Part shown: piece by piece, positions 30,573-39,809 of the stretch | Numbering within the stretch: position 1 is the stretch's first letter | Layout of the letters: each line of letters opens with the position of its first letter | NCBI GenBank assembly: GCA_011390935.1 | Contig: JAABRL010000004.1 | Location: 62,001 to 126,000, forward strand | Direction: 5' to 3' | DNA: 64,000 nt | Origin: Gemmatimonas sp. | Lineage (GTDB): Bacteria > Gemmatimonadota > Gemmatimonadetes > Gemmatimonadales > Gemmatimonadaceae | Notes under the pieces: generated by a model | Database searches by the model: none | What the model saw: the letters and a program-made list of their open reading frames with translations, nothing else | What the model was told of the DNA's origin: nothing | Program-made: the position numbers and the translations under genes

Positions 30573-33500
30573 GTACCCTCATCGGCCGCGGGCGCGCACT
30601 GCCCGTCCTGGCCGCCTTCGCCGTGGTCGCGGTGGCGCCCGCGATCGCGCCCGTCGTGTTTTCGTCGGCGCGTCTCGCGGCACAGGAGACGACCGGGTCG
30701 ATCCGCGGCGTCGTGCTCGGTGGCGATCGTGCGCCGCTTTCGGGCGCCGTGGTCACCGCGACCAACACCGAGACCGGCCTCCTGCGCAATGCGACGGTTG
30801 GCGACGACGGCGGCTACGTGCTGCGCCTGTTGCCCTCCGGCACCTATCGGGTCACGGTTCGCCGCATCGGCAGCCAGCAGCAGGAGCGCACCGGCATCCG
30901 CGTGGTCGTGGGTTCCACGACGCCGCTCAACTTCACCCTCGCCGACGCGGCGCTGCAGCTCGGGGCGGTGTCGGTGAGTGCCGCGCCGCGCATCGATGTG
31001 GCCGACGGCGGCGTACGGCAGAACGTGTCGCAGGAGGAAATCCAGAACCTGCCCACGCTGGGCCGTGACTTCACCGATTTCATCGCCCTCTCCGGTCTGG
31101 TCAGTCCCACGCCGGAGGCCACGACGGGCGGACAGTTCTCGATCGCCGGTGCGCGTCCTTCGCAGACGAACGTGCAGCTCGACGGTGTGGACGCCAACAA
31201 CACCTTCTTCGGCGAGAATCGGGGAGGCAGCCGCATCCCGTTCAACTTCTCCATCGAGTCGGTGAAGGAGTTTCAGATCATCACGAACGGCTTCGATGTC
31301 GAATACGGCAACTACGCCGGCGGCATCATCAACATCATCTCCAAGGGCGGTACCAATCGTCGGCGCGGCACCGCCTACGCCAACTACCGTGGCGACGCGC
31401 TCACCTCGGAGAACTTCAACGGCACGCCGGTCAACAACTTTCAGGTCCAGCAGTTCGCCCTGCAGGCCGAGGGGCCGCTGATCCAGGACAAGCTGTTCTG
31501 GCTGGTCTCCGTGGATGGGCAGCGCCGTCGTGAGCCGTTCGTGCCGAACGGGCCGTCGGCGCTGCGCGTGCAGGCCGCCGACTTCGAGCGGCGCGCCAAC
31601 GCCGCCGATCCCTCGGAGGCCGGCGCCCTGCGCGCGCAGGCCGCGCGTGCACTCGCCACCGCCGACTCGCTGGGGCGGTTCTTCGACATCCTGTCGAACA
31701 ACTACGGCGTCGGCAACCCGGCCGCGGCGTACGACGAGTTTGCCACGCGCAATGACGTGCTCACGCTGTTCGCCCGCCTCGATTGGAACATCAACGAGCG
31801 GCACCGCTTCTCTCTGCGCAACAACTGGTCCGACTACGACAACGGCAACGAGACGTTCGGCGGCAGCGCGATCGGTGGCCTCTCGCAGACGGAGTCCTTC
31901 ACCAATCGCACCAACTCGCTCGTGGGTGAACTCACGAGCGCCCTCGGCACGCGGGTGTCGAACGTGTTCCGCTTCCAGTACTCGGCCGAAGACCGGCCGC
32001 GTGTGGGGGCCGACCTCAAGCCGCAGCTGCGCGTCAACAACGTGAACGGCGGTACGGCTTACGCATGGGGCGGTAACAGCCTCGCGTTCCGCAACCGGCT
32101 GATCGAAGACAAGGTGCAGCTCGTGAACAACACCACGATCGAGCTGGGGACGCACACGCTGAAGCTCGGCACCAACAACATCTTCTCGCACTACGAGAAC
32201 GACTTCTGGAACCAGGGCTCGGGGTTCTACACGTTCGACAACCTCGAGGCGCTGTCGGAGTTCCGGCCGCTGCAGTACACGCGCAATGTGCGCTCGGACG
32301 GCGGTGTGCCGCGTGCCGTGTTCGATGTGCAGGAGTACTCGGTGTACGCGCAGGATCAGTGGCGCGTGACGCCGCGACTGCTCGCCACGCTCGGCCTGCG
32401 CTACGACTACTCCCGATTCGGTGATGCGCCCGGCCGCGTGGTCGATGCCGAACGCGCGTTTGGCATCGAGACCGGGCTCGCGCCCATCGACAAGAACAAC
32501 ATCTCGCCGCGTGTGGCGCTGGCGTGGGATCGCAAGGGCGACGCCAGCGAGGTGTGGCGCGCCGGCTTCGGCCTCTTCTACGGACGCCTGCCGGCGGTGC
32601 TCGGGTCGAACGTGGGCATCACGGATGTGCCGCTGCAGAACCTGGCGTGCACGGGCAGCGCCGCCGACGGTGACGACAACGCCCCGCCATCGGTACAGAA
32701 CTACCGCGACTGGGCGGCTGACGGCAGCGACAACCCGTTCAACTGCGCCGGCGCGGCAGGCATCGGAGGCATTCCCGAGTTCTCGTTCTGGACGCGCGGG
32801 TTCGAGATTCCGGAGACCTACCGCGGGAACATCGGCTACGAGCGTGAGCTCGGCAGCCGCACGCGGTTCTCGGCCGACTACCTGTACGCGTTCTCGAGCA
32901 ACCTGTACACGGTGCGCAACGTGAACCTGCGCCAGCCGCTCTTCTCGCTCGCCAACGAGGGCGGACGGCAGGTCTTCCAGCCGGTCGCCGACTTCCGTCC
33001 CAATGCGGCCGGCGGCAACCAGCGCCTGCTCAACACCGACTTCGGCAACGTCTTCCAGAACTTCTACGACGGTCGCGCGCGCTCACAGGCGCTCACGTTC
33101 AATCTCGATCATCGGCTCGGTGCCGAGTCGTCGGTGCGCGCCTCGTACACGTGGACGTCGGCGGAGGACAACAGCTCCTTCTCCTGCTGCACCTCGTTTG
33201 CGGGCTGGAGCGATACACGTGTGGGCGCGAGCGGGCCGAATGACATCGGCGGCATCGGGGACACCGATCGCGCCTGGGGGCCGTCAGGGTTCGTGCGCAA
33301 CCACACGTTCATCGTGTCCGGCTTCGCGCGCCTGCCGCTGGGCTTCCGCTTGAGCGGCATCTGGCGGCTGCAGAGCGGCACGCCATGGAGCCCGGAGCAG
33401 GGCGGTGACCTCAACGGCGACGGGCTGAACTTCAACGACCGCCCGTTCATCTTCGCACCGGAGGACTTGCCGGTGAGTGTGCCGACGAACATCTCCGGTG

Positions 33501-33913
33501 AGGCGGCGCAGGCGACGTTCATCGCCGAGCAGCGCGAGGTGTATCGCGGCTATCTCGAGGCGAACCCGTGTGTCGGCGACTTCGTGGGACAGATCATTCC
33601 GCGCAACACCTGCCGGCAGCCGTGGTTCAATCGCCTCGACCTGTCGCTGCGCAATCGGATTCCCACGCGGGCCGGTCAGAACGTCGAGATTTCGCTCGAC
33701 TTCTTCAACGTGCTCAACGGCCTGAATCGCAGCTGGGGACGCTACGAGTCGGTATCGGCCGCGCGTCGCAACCTGATGGTGCCGGTTTCGTACGATGAGG
33801 CCAACGAGACGATCCGCTACAGCCTGACGGATCTGTTCGGCGACCGAACGCCGCTTGGTGCGAACCTCCTGCTGCAGTTCAGCGCGCAGCTCGGAATCCG
33901 CTATTCGTTCTGA
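30563..33913 (+). CDS. Oar-like TonB-dependent receptor with N-terminal carboxypeptidase-regulatory-like domain
   Basis: TGSIRGVVLGGDRAPLSGAVVTATNTETG; GFDVEYGNYAGGIINIISKGGTNRRRGTAYANYRG; terminal GIRYSF; start overlaps the preceding stop. Confidence 0.85.
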   Translation: MLLSTLIGRGRALPVLAAFAVVAVAPAIAPVVFSSARLAAQETTGSIRGVVLGGDRAPLSGAVVTATNTETGLLRNATVGDDGGYVLRLLPSGTYRVTVRRIGSQQQERTGIRVVVGSTTPLNFTLADAALQLGAVSVSAAPRIDVADGGVRQNVSQEEIQNLPTLGRDFTDFIALSGLVSPTPEATTGGQFSIAGARPSQTNVQLDGVDANNTFFGENRGGSRIPFNFSIESVKEFQIITNGFDVEYGNYAGGIINIISKGGTNRRRGTAYANYRGDALTSENFNGTPVNNFQVQQFALQAEGPLIQDKLFWLVSVDGQRRREPFVPNGPSALRVQAADFERRANAADPSEAGALRAQAARALATADSLGRFFDILSNNYGVGNPAAAYDEFATRNDVLTLFARLDWNINERHRFSLRNNWSDYDNGNETFGGSAIGGLSQTESFTNRTNSLVGELTSALGTRVSNVFRFQYSAEDRPRVGADLKPQLRVNNVNGGTAYAWGGNSLAFRNRLIEDKVQLVNNTTIELGTHTLKLGTNNIFSHYENDFWNQGSGFYTFDNLEALSEFRPLQYTRNVRSDGGVPRAVFDVQEYSVYAQDQWRVTPRLLATLGLRYDYSRFGDAPGRVVDAERAFGIETGLAPIDKNNISPRVALAWDRKGDASEVWRAGFGLFYGRLPAVLGSNVGITDVPLQNLACTGSAADGDDNAPPSVQNYRDWAADGSDNPFNCAGAAGIGGIPEFSFWTRGFEIPETYRGNIGYERELGSRTRFSADYLYAFSSNLYTVRNVNLRQPLFSLANEGGRQVFQPVADFRPNAAGGNQRLLNTDFGNVFQNFYDGRARSQALTFNLDHRLGAESSVRASYTWTSAEDNSSFSCCTSFAGWSDTRVGASGPNDIGGIGDTDRAWGPSGFVRNHTFIVSGFARLPLGFRLSGIWRLQSGTPWSPEQGGDLNGDGLNFNDRPFIFAPEDLPVSVPTNISGEAAQATFIAEQREVYRGYLEANPCVGDFVGQIIPRNTCRQPWFNRLDLSLRNRIPTRAGQNVEISLDFFNVLNGLNRSWGRYESVSAARRNLMVPVSYDEANETIRYSLTDLFGDRTPLGANLLLQFSAQLGIRYSF

Positions 33914-33934
33914 TCCGACACCTCCCGTACCATG

Positions 33935-33976
33935 GACGACGCCCCCGCCGCGCAGCTGCGCGGCGGGGGCGTCGTC
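33935..33976. terminator. strong bidirectional hairpin terminator between convergent genes
   Basis: GACGACGCCCCCGCCGCGC-AGCT-GCGCGGCGGGGGCGTCGTC, perfect 19-bp stem. Confidence 0.8.
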
Positions 33977-33989
33977 GTTCGGTACCGGG

Positions 33990-34841
33990 TCAGTTGAGGG
34001 CGGGGGCGGGCAGAAGATCGAGCAACGCCGGCCAGTCGATGAACGGATTCCGATTGCCCTGCGCGCGCTGCACCCCGTCATTGCGCGCGCGCTCCCACGC
34101 ATCGGGCGGATCTTCCCGCGCCCACGCCAGCAGCAGGTCGCGTTCGAAGGAGAAGTTCGCGACGCTGTATCCCGACGGGCGGTCCGTGTGGTAGCGCAGG
34201 TGGAAGTAGAGCAACGCGCGCGCGATGTCGCCGCGGACGCTGGGACGCGGCTCGAAGACGATCGGGCCGCTATTGCCGTTGGCGTAACCCAACCGACTCA
34301 CGTCACCGGGGCTGCGTGGGTTCGGGCTCGTCCAGAGCACGGTGCCGCGCACCAGGCCGAACGGAAAGTTCGAGCGCTGGGAGTTGGCGGTCTCATCCGA
34401 CGAGAAGAGATGATGGAGATCGCTGAGCGCCGGGTCCACCTCGGCACCGCGACTGCGCGGCCAGAGATGTTCGGTATTGATGCTGGCGGCCGCCGCCGTG
34501 GCCCGCGTATTGACGCCAACCGCCTCGCGGCCCGTATACGCGTCGATGATCCACGGGCGATCGCCGCGATCGATGAACGCGTACAGTGAATCACGGGCGG
34601 CGGTGTACCCGAGCAGGCGCTGGCCACGCACGAGCTGCTGCAACGTGGTGAGCAGCGCCGGGCCGCATCGGTTTCGGGCCGGCGCGTAGTAGGTGGCCTG
34701 CGAGGCGGGTGGCGTGGTCGTGCACGCGTTCGTTGGCGGTGGGGTTGGGCTGGTTGCGCCGCCCCCGCCATCGCCACCGCAGGCCACCATCGCGGCCAGC
34801 AGCAGGACCAACGCTTGCCGTTCTATGCGAACCCCCCGCAT
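33990..34841 (-). CDS. secreted endonuclease I family nuclease
   Basis: INTEHLWPRSRGAEVDPALSDLHHLFSSDETANSQRSNFPFG (EndA/endonuclease I active-site region); lipoprotein-like N-terminus LVLLLAAMVACGG. Confidence 0.85.
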   Translation of the reverse strand: MRGVRIERQALVLLLAAMVACGGDGGGGATSPTPPPTNACTTTPPASQATYYAPARNRCGPALLTTLQQLVRGQRLLGYTAARDSLYAFIDRGDRPWIIDAYTGREAVGVNTRATAAAASINTEHLWPRSRGAEVDPALSDLHHLFSSDETANSQRSNFPFGLVRGTVLWTSPNPRSPGDVSRLGYANGNSGPIVFEPRPSVRGDIARALLYFHLRYHTDRPSGYSVANFSFERDLLLAWAREDPPDAWERARNDGVQRAQGNRNPFIDWPALLDLLPAPALN

Positions 34842-35722
34842 CAGAACACCCGCAGATTGATATAGCGCCGCGGATTGGCTTTCACATCGATCGCCAGCGA
34901 ATCGAGTCGCATGAGCAGCGAGTCCAGCCGCGCGTACACCGTCGGATCGTTGAGCAGCTTGCCCGCCGTGCCGGTGCCGTTGTCGAGCTTGGTGAGCATC
35001 GACCGCACCTGCCCCTGCGCGTGCTGCAGCTCCTCCGTGATCGCGGCCACGTTGGCCGTGCTCGTGCGAATCGATCGCATGGTGGAGTCCACCACCGCGG
35101 AGTCGACGGCGGCCAGCGTGGCGCGCAGCTTCTGCTGCGTGATGGTGAGCTCGCGTGACTGCGCCGACGCGATCTGCCCGAGTTCGGCCACCAGCGCGGC
35201 CATCTCGCCCGTCACCTTGCGCAGGTCGGCGATGCCGCCGCCAGACACGAACTCGTCGCGCACCGCAGCGGTGATGCTCTCCACATCGAGCGCGATCGAA
35301 TCGGCTTTGGAGAGCAGGTCACCCGTGGTGGGCGTGCCCTTGCCGACCGGAATGGTGTCTCCCTTCGCCATGAACGTGGTGACCGACCTCGTCGGCGTGA
35401 GGGCGATCAGCTGATCGCCGAAGATGCCATTGGGCTCCACGGCTGCGGTCGTCTGAGAAGGCACCTGATACTCGTTGTTGATGGCCAACGTGACCACCAG
35501 CGTGCCATTCGGATCGAGCTTCACGCCCTTCACGAAGCCGATGTTCACGCCCGCCAGCAGCACCGGCTGTCCGTTCTTGAGGCCGGCACCCCATGGGAAG
35601 CGTGCGTACATGTCATAGCCGCTCGACAGGCCGCCGCGTGCGAGCCACACGGTACCGGCCACGCCCACGGCCACCGATACAATCAGCAGCAGGCCCACGA
35701 GCACTTCGTCACGTCGTTTCAT
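34841..35722 (-). CDS. mlaD: MCE/MlaD-family protein
   Basis: EVLVGLLLIVSVAVGVAGTVWLARGGL; GAGLKNGQPVLLAGVNIGFVKGVKLDPNGTLVVTLAI. Confidence 0.85.
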   Translation of the reverse strand: MKRRDEVLVGLLLIVSVAVGVAGTVWLARGGLSSGYDMYARFPWGAGLKNGQPVLLAGVNIGFVKGVKLDPNGTLVVTLAINNEYQVPSQTTAAVEPNGIFGDQLIALTPTRSVTTFMAKGDTIPVGKGTPTTGDLLSKADSIALDVESITAAVRDEFVSGGGIADLRKVTGEMAALVAELGQIASAQSRELTITQQKLRATLAAVDSAVVDSTMRSIRTSTANVAAITEELQHAQGQVRSMLTKLDNGTGTAGKLLNDPTVYARLDSLLMRLDSLAIDVKANPRRYINLRVF

Positions 35723-35794
35723 GCATCCGGTCCGTTGAAGTCACAGAAGGTGGTGCCGCACGGGCTTGCGCGCCGCGCCGAAAAACAGGGCCGA

Positions 35795-36586
35795 TCAGGC
35801 CTGCACGAAGGGGGCGAACACCGCCGCCACGATCGCGTCGAGCGTCAGAATCGCCACCGAGGTGATCACGACCGCGCGCGCCGTCGCCTTGCCGACGCCC
35901 TCGGCGCCTGCCTGGGCGATGTACCCCTGATACGAGCACACGAACGCGATTGCCGCGCCGAAACAGGTGGCCTTGATCAGACTGTAGATCACCTGAAAGG
36001 GAATGAATGAAATGCGCAGCCCTTCCACGAAATCCACCGTGCGCACATCGGTCGCCAGCACCAGCGTGAGCCAGGCACTCACGAGCGCCGCGACATTGGC
36101 GAGCATCACGAGCGCCGGCAACATGATCACGGCCGCGAGCACGCGCGGTAGCGACAGAAACGCCACCGGATCATAGGCCAGCGTTTCGAGGGCGTCGATC
36201 TGCTCGGTCACGCGCATGGTGCCGATCTCCGCCGTCATGCGCGCACCAACGCGGCCTGTGAGCACCAGCGCCGTGAGCAGCGGCCCCAGCTCGAGGACGA
36301 TGCTCTGTCGGGCGATCAGTCCCACCGCCGAGAGCTGCACGCCGGGAAAAAGCTGAAATCGCGTCTGAAACGCGGTCACGCCGCCAAGAAATCCGGCCAC
36401 GATGATCGTGAGCAGTACCGATTCCACGCCGATCACGCGCATCTGGCGGATCGTTTCGCGAGGCCACGTATCGGTCTCACGCGCAGATCGCACGATGTCA
36501 CGCAAGTAGTACCCGTGCTCGCCGAACTCGCGCAGCACGGCACTCGCACCCTTGTGGAGGGTCCGCCAGGTGGCGGCAATGGGCAT
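35795..36586 (-). CDS. mlaE: MlaE-family ABC permease
   Basis: FLGGVTAFQTRFQL, LELGPLLTALVLTGRVGARMTAEIGTMRVTEQIDALETLAYDPVAFL. Confidence 0.9.
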   Translation of the reverse strand: MPIAATWRTLHKGASAVLREFGEHGYYLRDIVRSARETDTWPRETIRQMRVIGVESVLLTIIVAGFLGGVTAFQTRFQLFPGVQLSAVGLIARQSIVLELGPLLTALVLTGRVGARMTAEIGTMRVTEQIDALETLAYDPVAFLSLPRVLAAVIMLPALVMLANVAALVSAWLTLVLATDVRTVDFVEGLRISFIPFQVIYSLIKATCFGAAIAFVCSYQGYIAQAGAEGVGKATARAVVITSVAILTLDAIVAAVFAPFVQA

Positions 36587-36590
36587 CAGG

Positions 36591-37739
36591 TCACGTCCGG
36601 ACGCGCGCGAGCAGCACCAGCGCGGCGGTCCCCACGAGCAGGTTGGGGAACCAGGCCGCGAGCTCAGGCGTGACCACGCCCGACTTGCCGATCGCCTTGG
36701 TGAGTTGGATGAGCAGGAGGATGATCACGGTGGTGCCAAGGCTGATGCCGATACCGTACGCGGCGCCACCGCGCTGGGTGCTCGTGGCCAGCGGCGCCCC
36801 GAACATGGCGATCAAGATACACGTCACGGGAATGGCCACCTTGAGCATGAGCTCCACGCGCAACCCGCGCACATCGGCGCCGGCGCGTTCGAGCGTGCGA
36901 ATGAACTGCGCCAGCTGCCCGTACGTCATCGCGTCCGAGGTCTTGTCGGAGGCGCGCAGCTCGGTTGGCGTCTCCACCATGCGTCGATCAATCAGCGAAT
37001 CGAAGGCCATCACGATGTTCTGTGACGCGTCGGGCAGCACGTGGATATGCCCCGAGCGCAGCATCCACCCGCTGTCCGGTGTCCATGAACCGCCCTCGGC
37101 CGCCACGAGCACCGAGGGCGTGACCGAATCGCCACGCACTTCGGTCTCCACGGCCTGCAGTCGCCCTTCGACCACATTCAGATACGTTGCACGCACTACG
37201 CGTCCACCTTCACCACCGAAGACGAAGTTGTAGCGCGTGATCGTGGATTCGTTACAGATGGCCATGCCACCCGATGGGGCGGTGCGGGTCTGGCACGACT
37301 CGCGCAACAGTTCGAGGCGGGTGGAGTTCGACGGCGGGGACAGTTCGCCGATCACCATCGCCAGCAGCGCGGCAAAGATGGAGAGGACGAAGATCGGGCG
37401 CACCACCCGATGAAAGCTCATGCCGGACGCTTTCGCCGCGGTGAGCTCCGCATTGCGCGTCAGACTGCCCACGGTGAAGACGGTGGCAAACAGCACCGCG
37501 GCGGGCAGCACCTTGTACATCGTGTCGGGCAGGAAGTACCAATAGCTGAGCGCGATGTCCGCGGCGGGCACCTGGCGGTCGGTGTACTTGCGCAGGTTGT
37601 CCACCAGATCCACCACGAACACCAGCAGAGGGAAACCGATGCTGGTGACGATGAAGATGCGCAGGAACTCCAGTGCGACGTATCGATCGAGCGGACGAAC
37701 GAGGCGTCGTTTGCGCGACGGTGAAGCGGACGCACTCAT
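36591..37739 (-). CDS. LptF/LptG-family permease (LptG-like)
   Basis: LDRYVALEFLRIFIVTSIGFPLLVFVVDLVDNLRK, AELTAAKASGMSFHRVVRPI; ATGA overlap with the upstream gene. Confidence 0.85.
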   Translation of the reverse strand: MSASASPSRKRRLVRPLDRYVALEFLRIFIVTSIGFPLLVFVVDLVDNLRKYTDRQVPAADIALSYWYFLPDTMYKVLPAAVLFATVFTVGSLTRNAELTAAKASGMSFHRVVRPIFVLSIFAALLAMVIGELSPPSNSTRLELLRESCQTRTAPSGGMAICNESTITRYNFVFGGEGGRVVRATYLNVVEGRLQAVETEVRGDSVTPSVLVAAEGGSWTPDSGWMLRSGHIHVLPDASQNIVMAFDSLIDRRMVETPTELRASDKTSDAMTYGQLAQFIRTLERAGADVRGLRVELMLKVAIPVTCILIAMFGAPLATSTQRGGAAYGIGISLGTTVIILLLIQLTKAIGKSGVVTPELAAWFPNLLVGTAALVLLARVRT

Positions 37740-39571
37740 GTGGTCACTTCCGACACCGCGACACGACGACGCATCGCCTTGCGGGTCTGTCGGTCGCTCC
37801 ACCAGTCGCGCAGACCGCCGCCGCGTGATCCATCGGTGGTGCGTTCCACGCGCAGGAACATCACGAGGCCGGCGATCGCGAAGAGCACATTGGCGCCCCA
37901 CATCGCGACGATCGGGTCGAGGCGCCCTTTGTCCGCCAGCGTTTCGCCCGCCATGAGGCACACGTAGTACGCGCCAAAGACGGCCAGCGAGATGCCCAGC
38001 GTCATGCCGAGTCCGCCGCGCGGGAAGCGCAGCGCGATCGGCGGCCCGAACAGCACGAATACGAAACAGGCAATCGAGAGGGCGAACTTCTTCTGCACCT
38101 CCACAGCGTAGGAGTTCATCTGGTAGAGACCTTCAGCAAGTGACTCCGGTGTCACGGCGAAGATCGCCGGGGGCGGCAGGTTGGCCTCCTCGGCGGCCAG
38201 TCGACGCGCCGCGGCGGCGGCAATACTGTCGCGCGTGGCCTGATCGGTTGGGAGGGGCTGTCCATCGGCGCCCATGGTGGGTACTGGGAGCCCGTCTGGC
38301 CCCACGTTGGGCAGCGGCAAGCCATCGGGGCCCGTGGTGGGCAGTGGCAGGCCATCGGGGCCGACCGTCGGGAGTGGCATGCCACCCGCGGCCGGCGGCT
38401 GCGGCATGATCGAGGTGGGCGGCTGAGGCGGCGTTGCCGCGGCACCCGCGCTATCCTGCGCTCGACGCACGCTGTCCTGTCGTACGGAATCGCGGCGGAG
38501 GCTGTCACGGCGCACACTGTCCTGCACCACCGGGTCCTGCTCCTGCAGCGCGTCCCACGTGACCACTGCGGGCGCGGGCGCGGCTTCGGCCGTCTTGGGC
38601 TTGAAGAGGTTCGGGATGGTGGTGCAGTACAACGTGGCCAGCCCGCCGTGCGCCGGCCGAGGACGAGGCACCACCAGCAGGCTGTCGCCTGACCCCGACT
38701 CCGCCGCCTCGGCGCGCAGCTGCGAAATCCAGCGCTGCCGACGCGATTCGTATTCCACCGCGCGCAGCTCGTACTCCCGCTGCAGCTCGCAAATGCTCTG
38801 CTCACGCTCGCCCTTGTACTGCCCCTGCGCGCCGGTCGCGCTGAAGCCCCGCGCCACGCCCTTTACGCGCAGCACCTGCTCGCGGAAGGCGGTGCGCTGC
38901 AGCTGCCGCGAGTCCCCCTTGGGGAACTGGAACTGCTCGCCGTCGTAGAGCACGAGCTGCAGGTCGACGCTGTCCGGGGAGAGCGTGAAGGTGCCGCTGT
39001 CGGCGTACACCGACTTGCGCTCCTCGCTGTTCTGCAGGTCGTAGATCTCGACCTCGCGCATGCGGTTCGACTTGTCGTCGATCCACCCCACCCGCATGTA
39101 GAACGTCTCGCTCACGGGCTTGAGCACCTGCTGCTCCAGCCCCACCGTGGGGCGCACGCTCACGATATCGCCGAGCAGGATCGCGAGGCGATGATTCGCG
39201 CGCGGCAGCACCTGATCGTTGAAGCCGATCATGAGCAGCGACAGCACGGCCGCCGCCATCAACACGGGGGCCATGAGCGACCGGACGCCGATGCCGCTGG
39301 CCTTGAAGGCCGTGACCTCGTGTTCGGCGCTCAGCCGGCCGAACGCCTGCAGGGTGGACATGAGCAGCGCCATGGGGAGCGTCATGGCCACCGTGAAGGG
39401 CAGCGAGAGTACCAGAAACTCGCCGATGACGCTCCAGGGCAGCCCCTTGCCCACCAGCTTGTCGAGCTGGCGTGCGACGTACTGGAGCAACAGGAGCGAC
39501 GTCAGCGCGGTGAGCCAGAACAGCAGATGGCTCACGTGTTCGCGCAGGATGTAGCGGGCGATGATCCTCAC
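37736..39571 (-). CDS. LptF/LptG-family permease with large Pro/Gly-rich periplasmic insertion
   Basis: RYILREHVSHLLFWLTALTSLLLLQYVARQLD, EHEVTAFKASGIGVRSLMAPVL; C-terminal TM block; inserted repeats in the middle. Confidence 0.85.
   Translation of the reverse strand: MRIIARYILREHVSHLLFWLTALTSLLLLQYVARQLDKLVGKGLPWSVIGEFLVLSLPFTVAMTLPMALLMSTLQAFGRLSAEHEVTAFKASGIGVRSLMAPVLMAAAVLSLLMIGFNDQVLPRANHRLAILLGDIVSVRPTVGLEQQVLKPVSETFYMRVGWIDDKSNRMREVEIYDLQNSEERKSVYADSGTFTLSPDSVDLQLVLYDGEQFQFPKGDSRQLQRTAFREQVLRVKGVARGFSATGAQGQYKGEREQSICELQREYELRAVEYESRRQRWISQLRAEAAESGSGDSLLVVPRPRPAHGGLATLYCTTIPNLFKPKTAEAAPAPAVVTWDALQEQDPVVQDSVRRDSLRRDSVRQDSVRRAQDSAGAAATPPQPPTSIMPQPPAAGGMPLPTVGPDGLPLPTTGPDGLPLPNVGPDGLPVPTMGADGQPLPTDQATRDSIAAAAARRLAAEEANLPPPAIFAVTPESLAEGLYQMNSYAVEVQKKFALSIACFVFVLFGPPIALRFPRGGLGMTLGISLAVFGAYYVCLMAGETLADKGRLDPIVAMWGANVLFAIAGLVMFLRVERTTDGSRGGGLRDWWSDRQTRKAMRRRVAVSEVTT
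38246..38380 (-). repeat. 30-bp in-frame tandem repeat encoding (MPLPTVGPDG)-type decapeptides, about 4.5 copies
   Basis: MPLPTVGPDG-LPLPTTGPDG-LPLPNVGPDG-LPVPTMGADG-QPLPT. Confidence 0.9.
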
Positions 39572-39809
39572 GGCATGGGGTCAGGCGTCAGCAAGGCAGG
39601 GCAGCCGGACGACCCGCCGTCGTCGACAACCACTCGATAGGGCACCCGATGGCTTGAGCCTCAGGGCGCGTCCCGTTCTATTCAGTTCTAAATTCCCCCG
39701 GTATCCACTGCTTAAGCAAGGGATCAGGCCCGTCGTCCTTCCCGCCGTCACCCCGGAGCACGCCGTTTCGGCCTCGATCTCTCCGCTCGTACCCCACGAA
39801 CGACGACTC

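Noticed and set aside
30479-32191. 570-aa minus-strand ORF
   Set aside because: Antisense of the second TonB receptor
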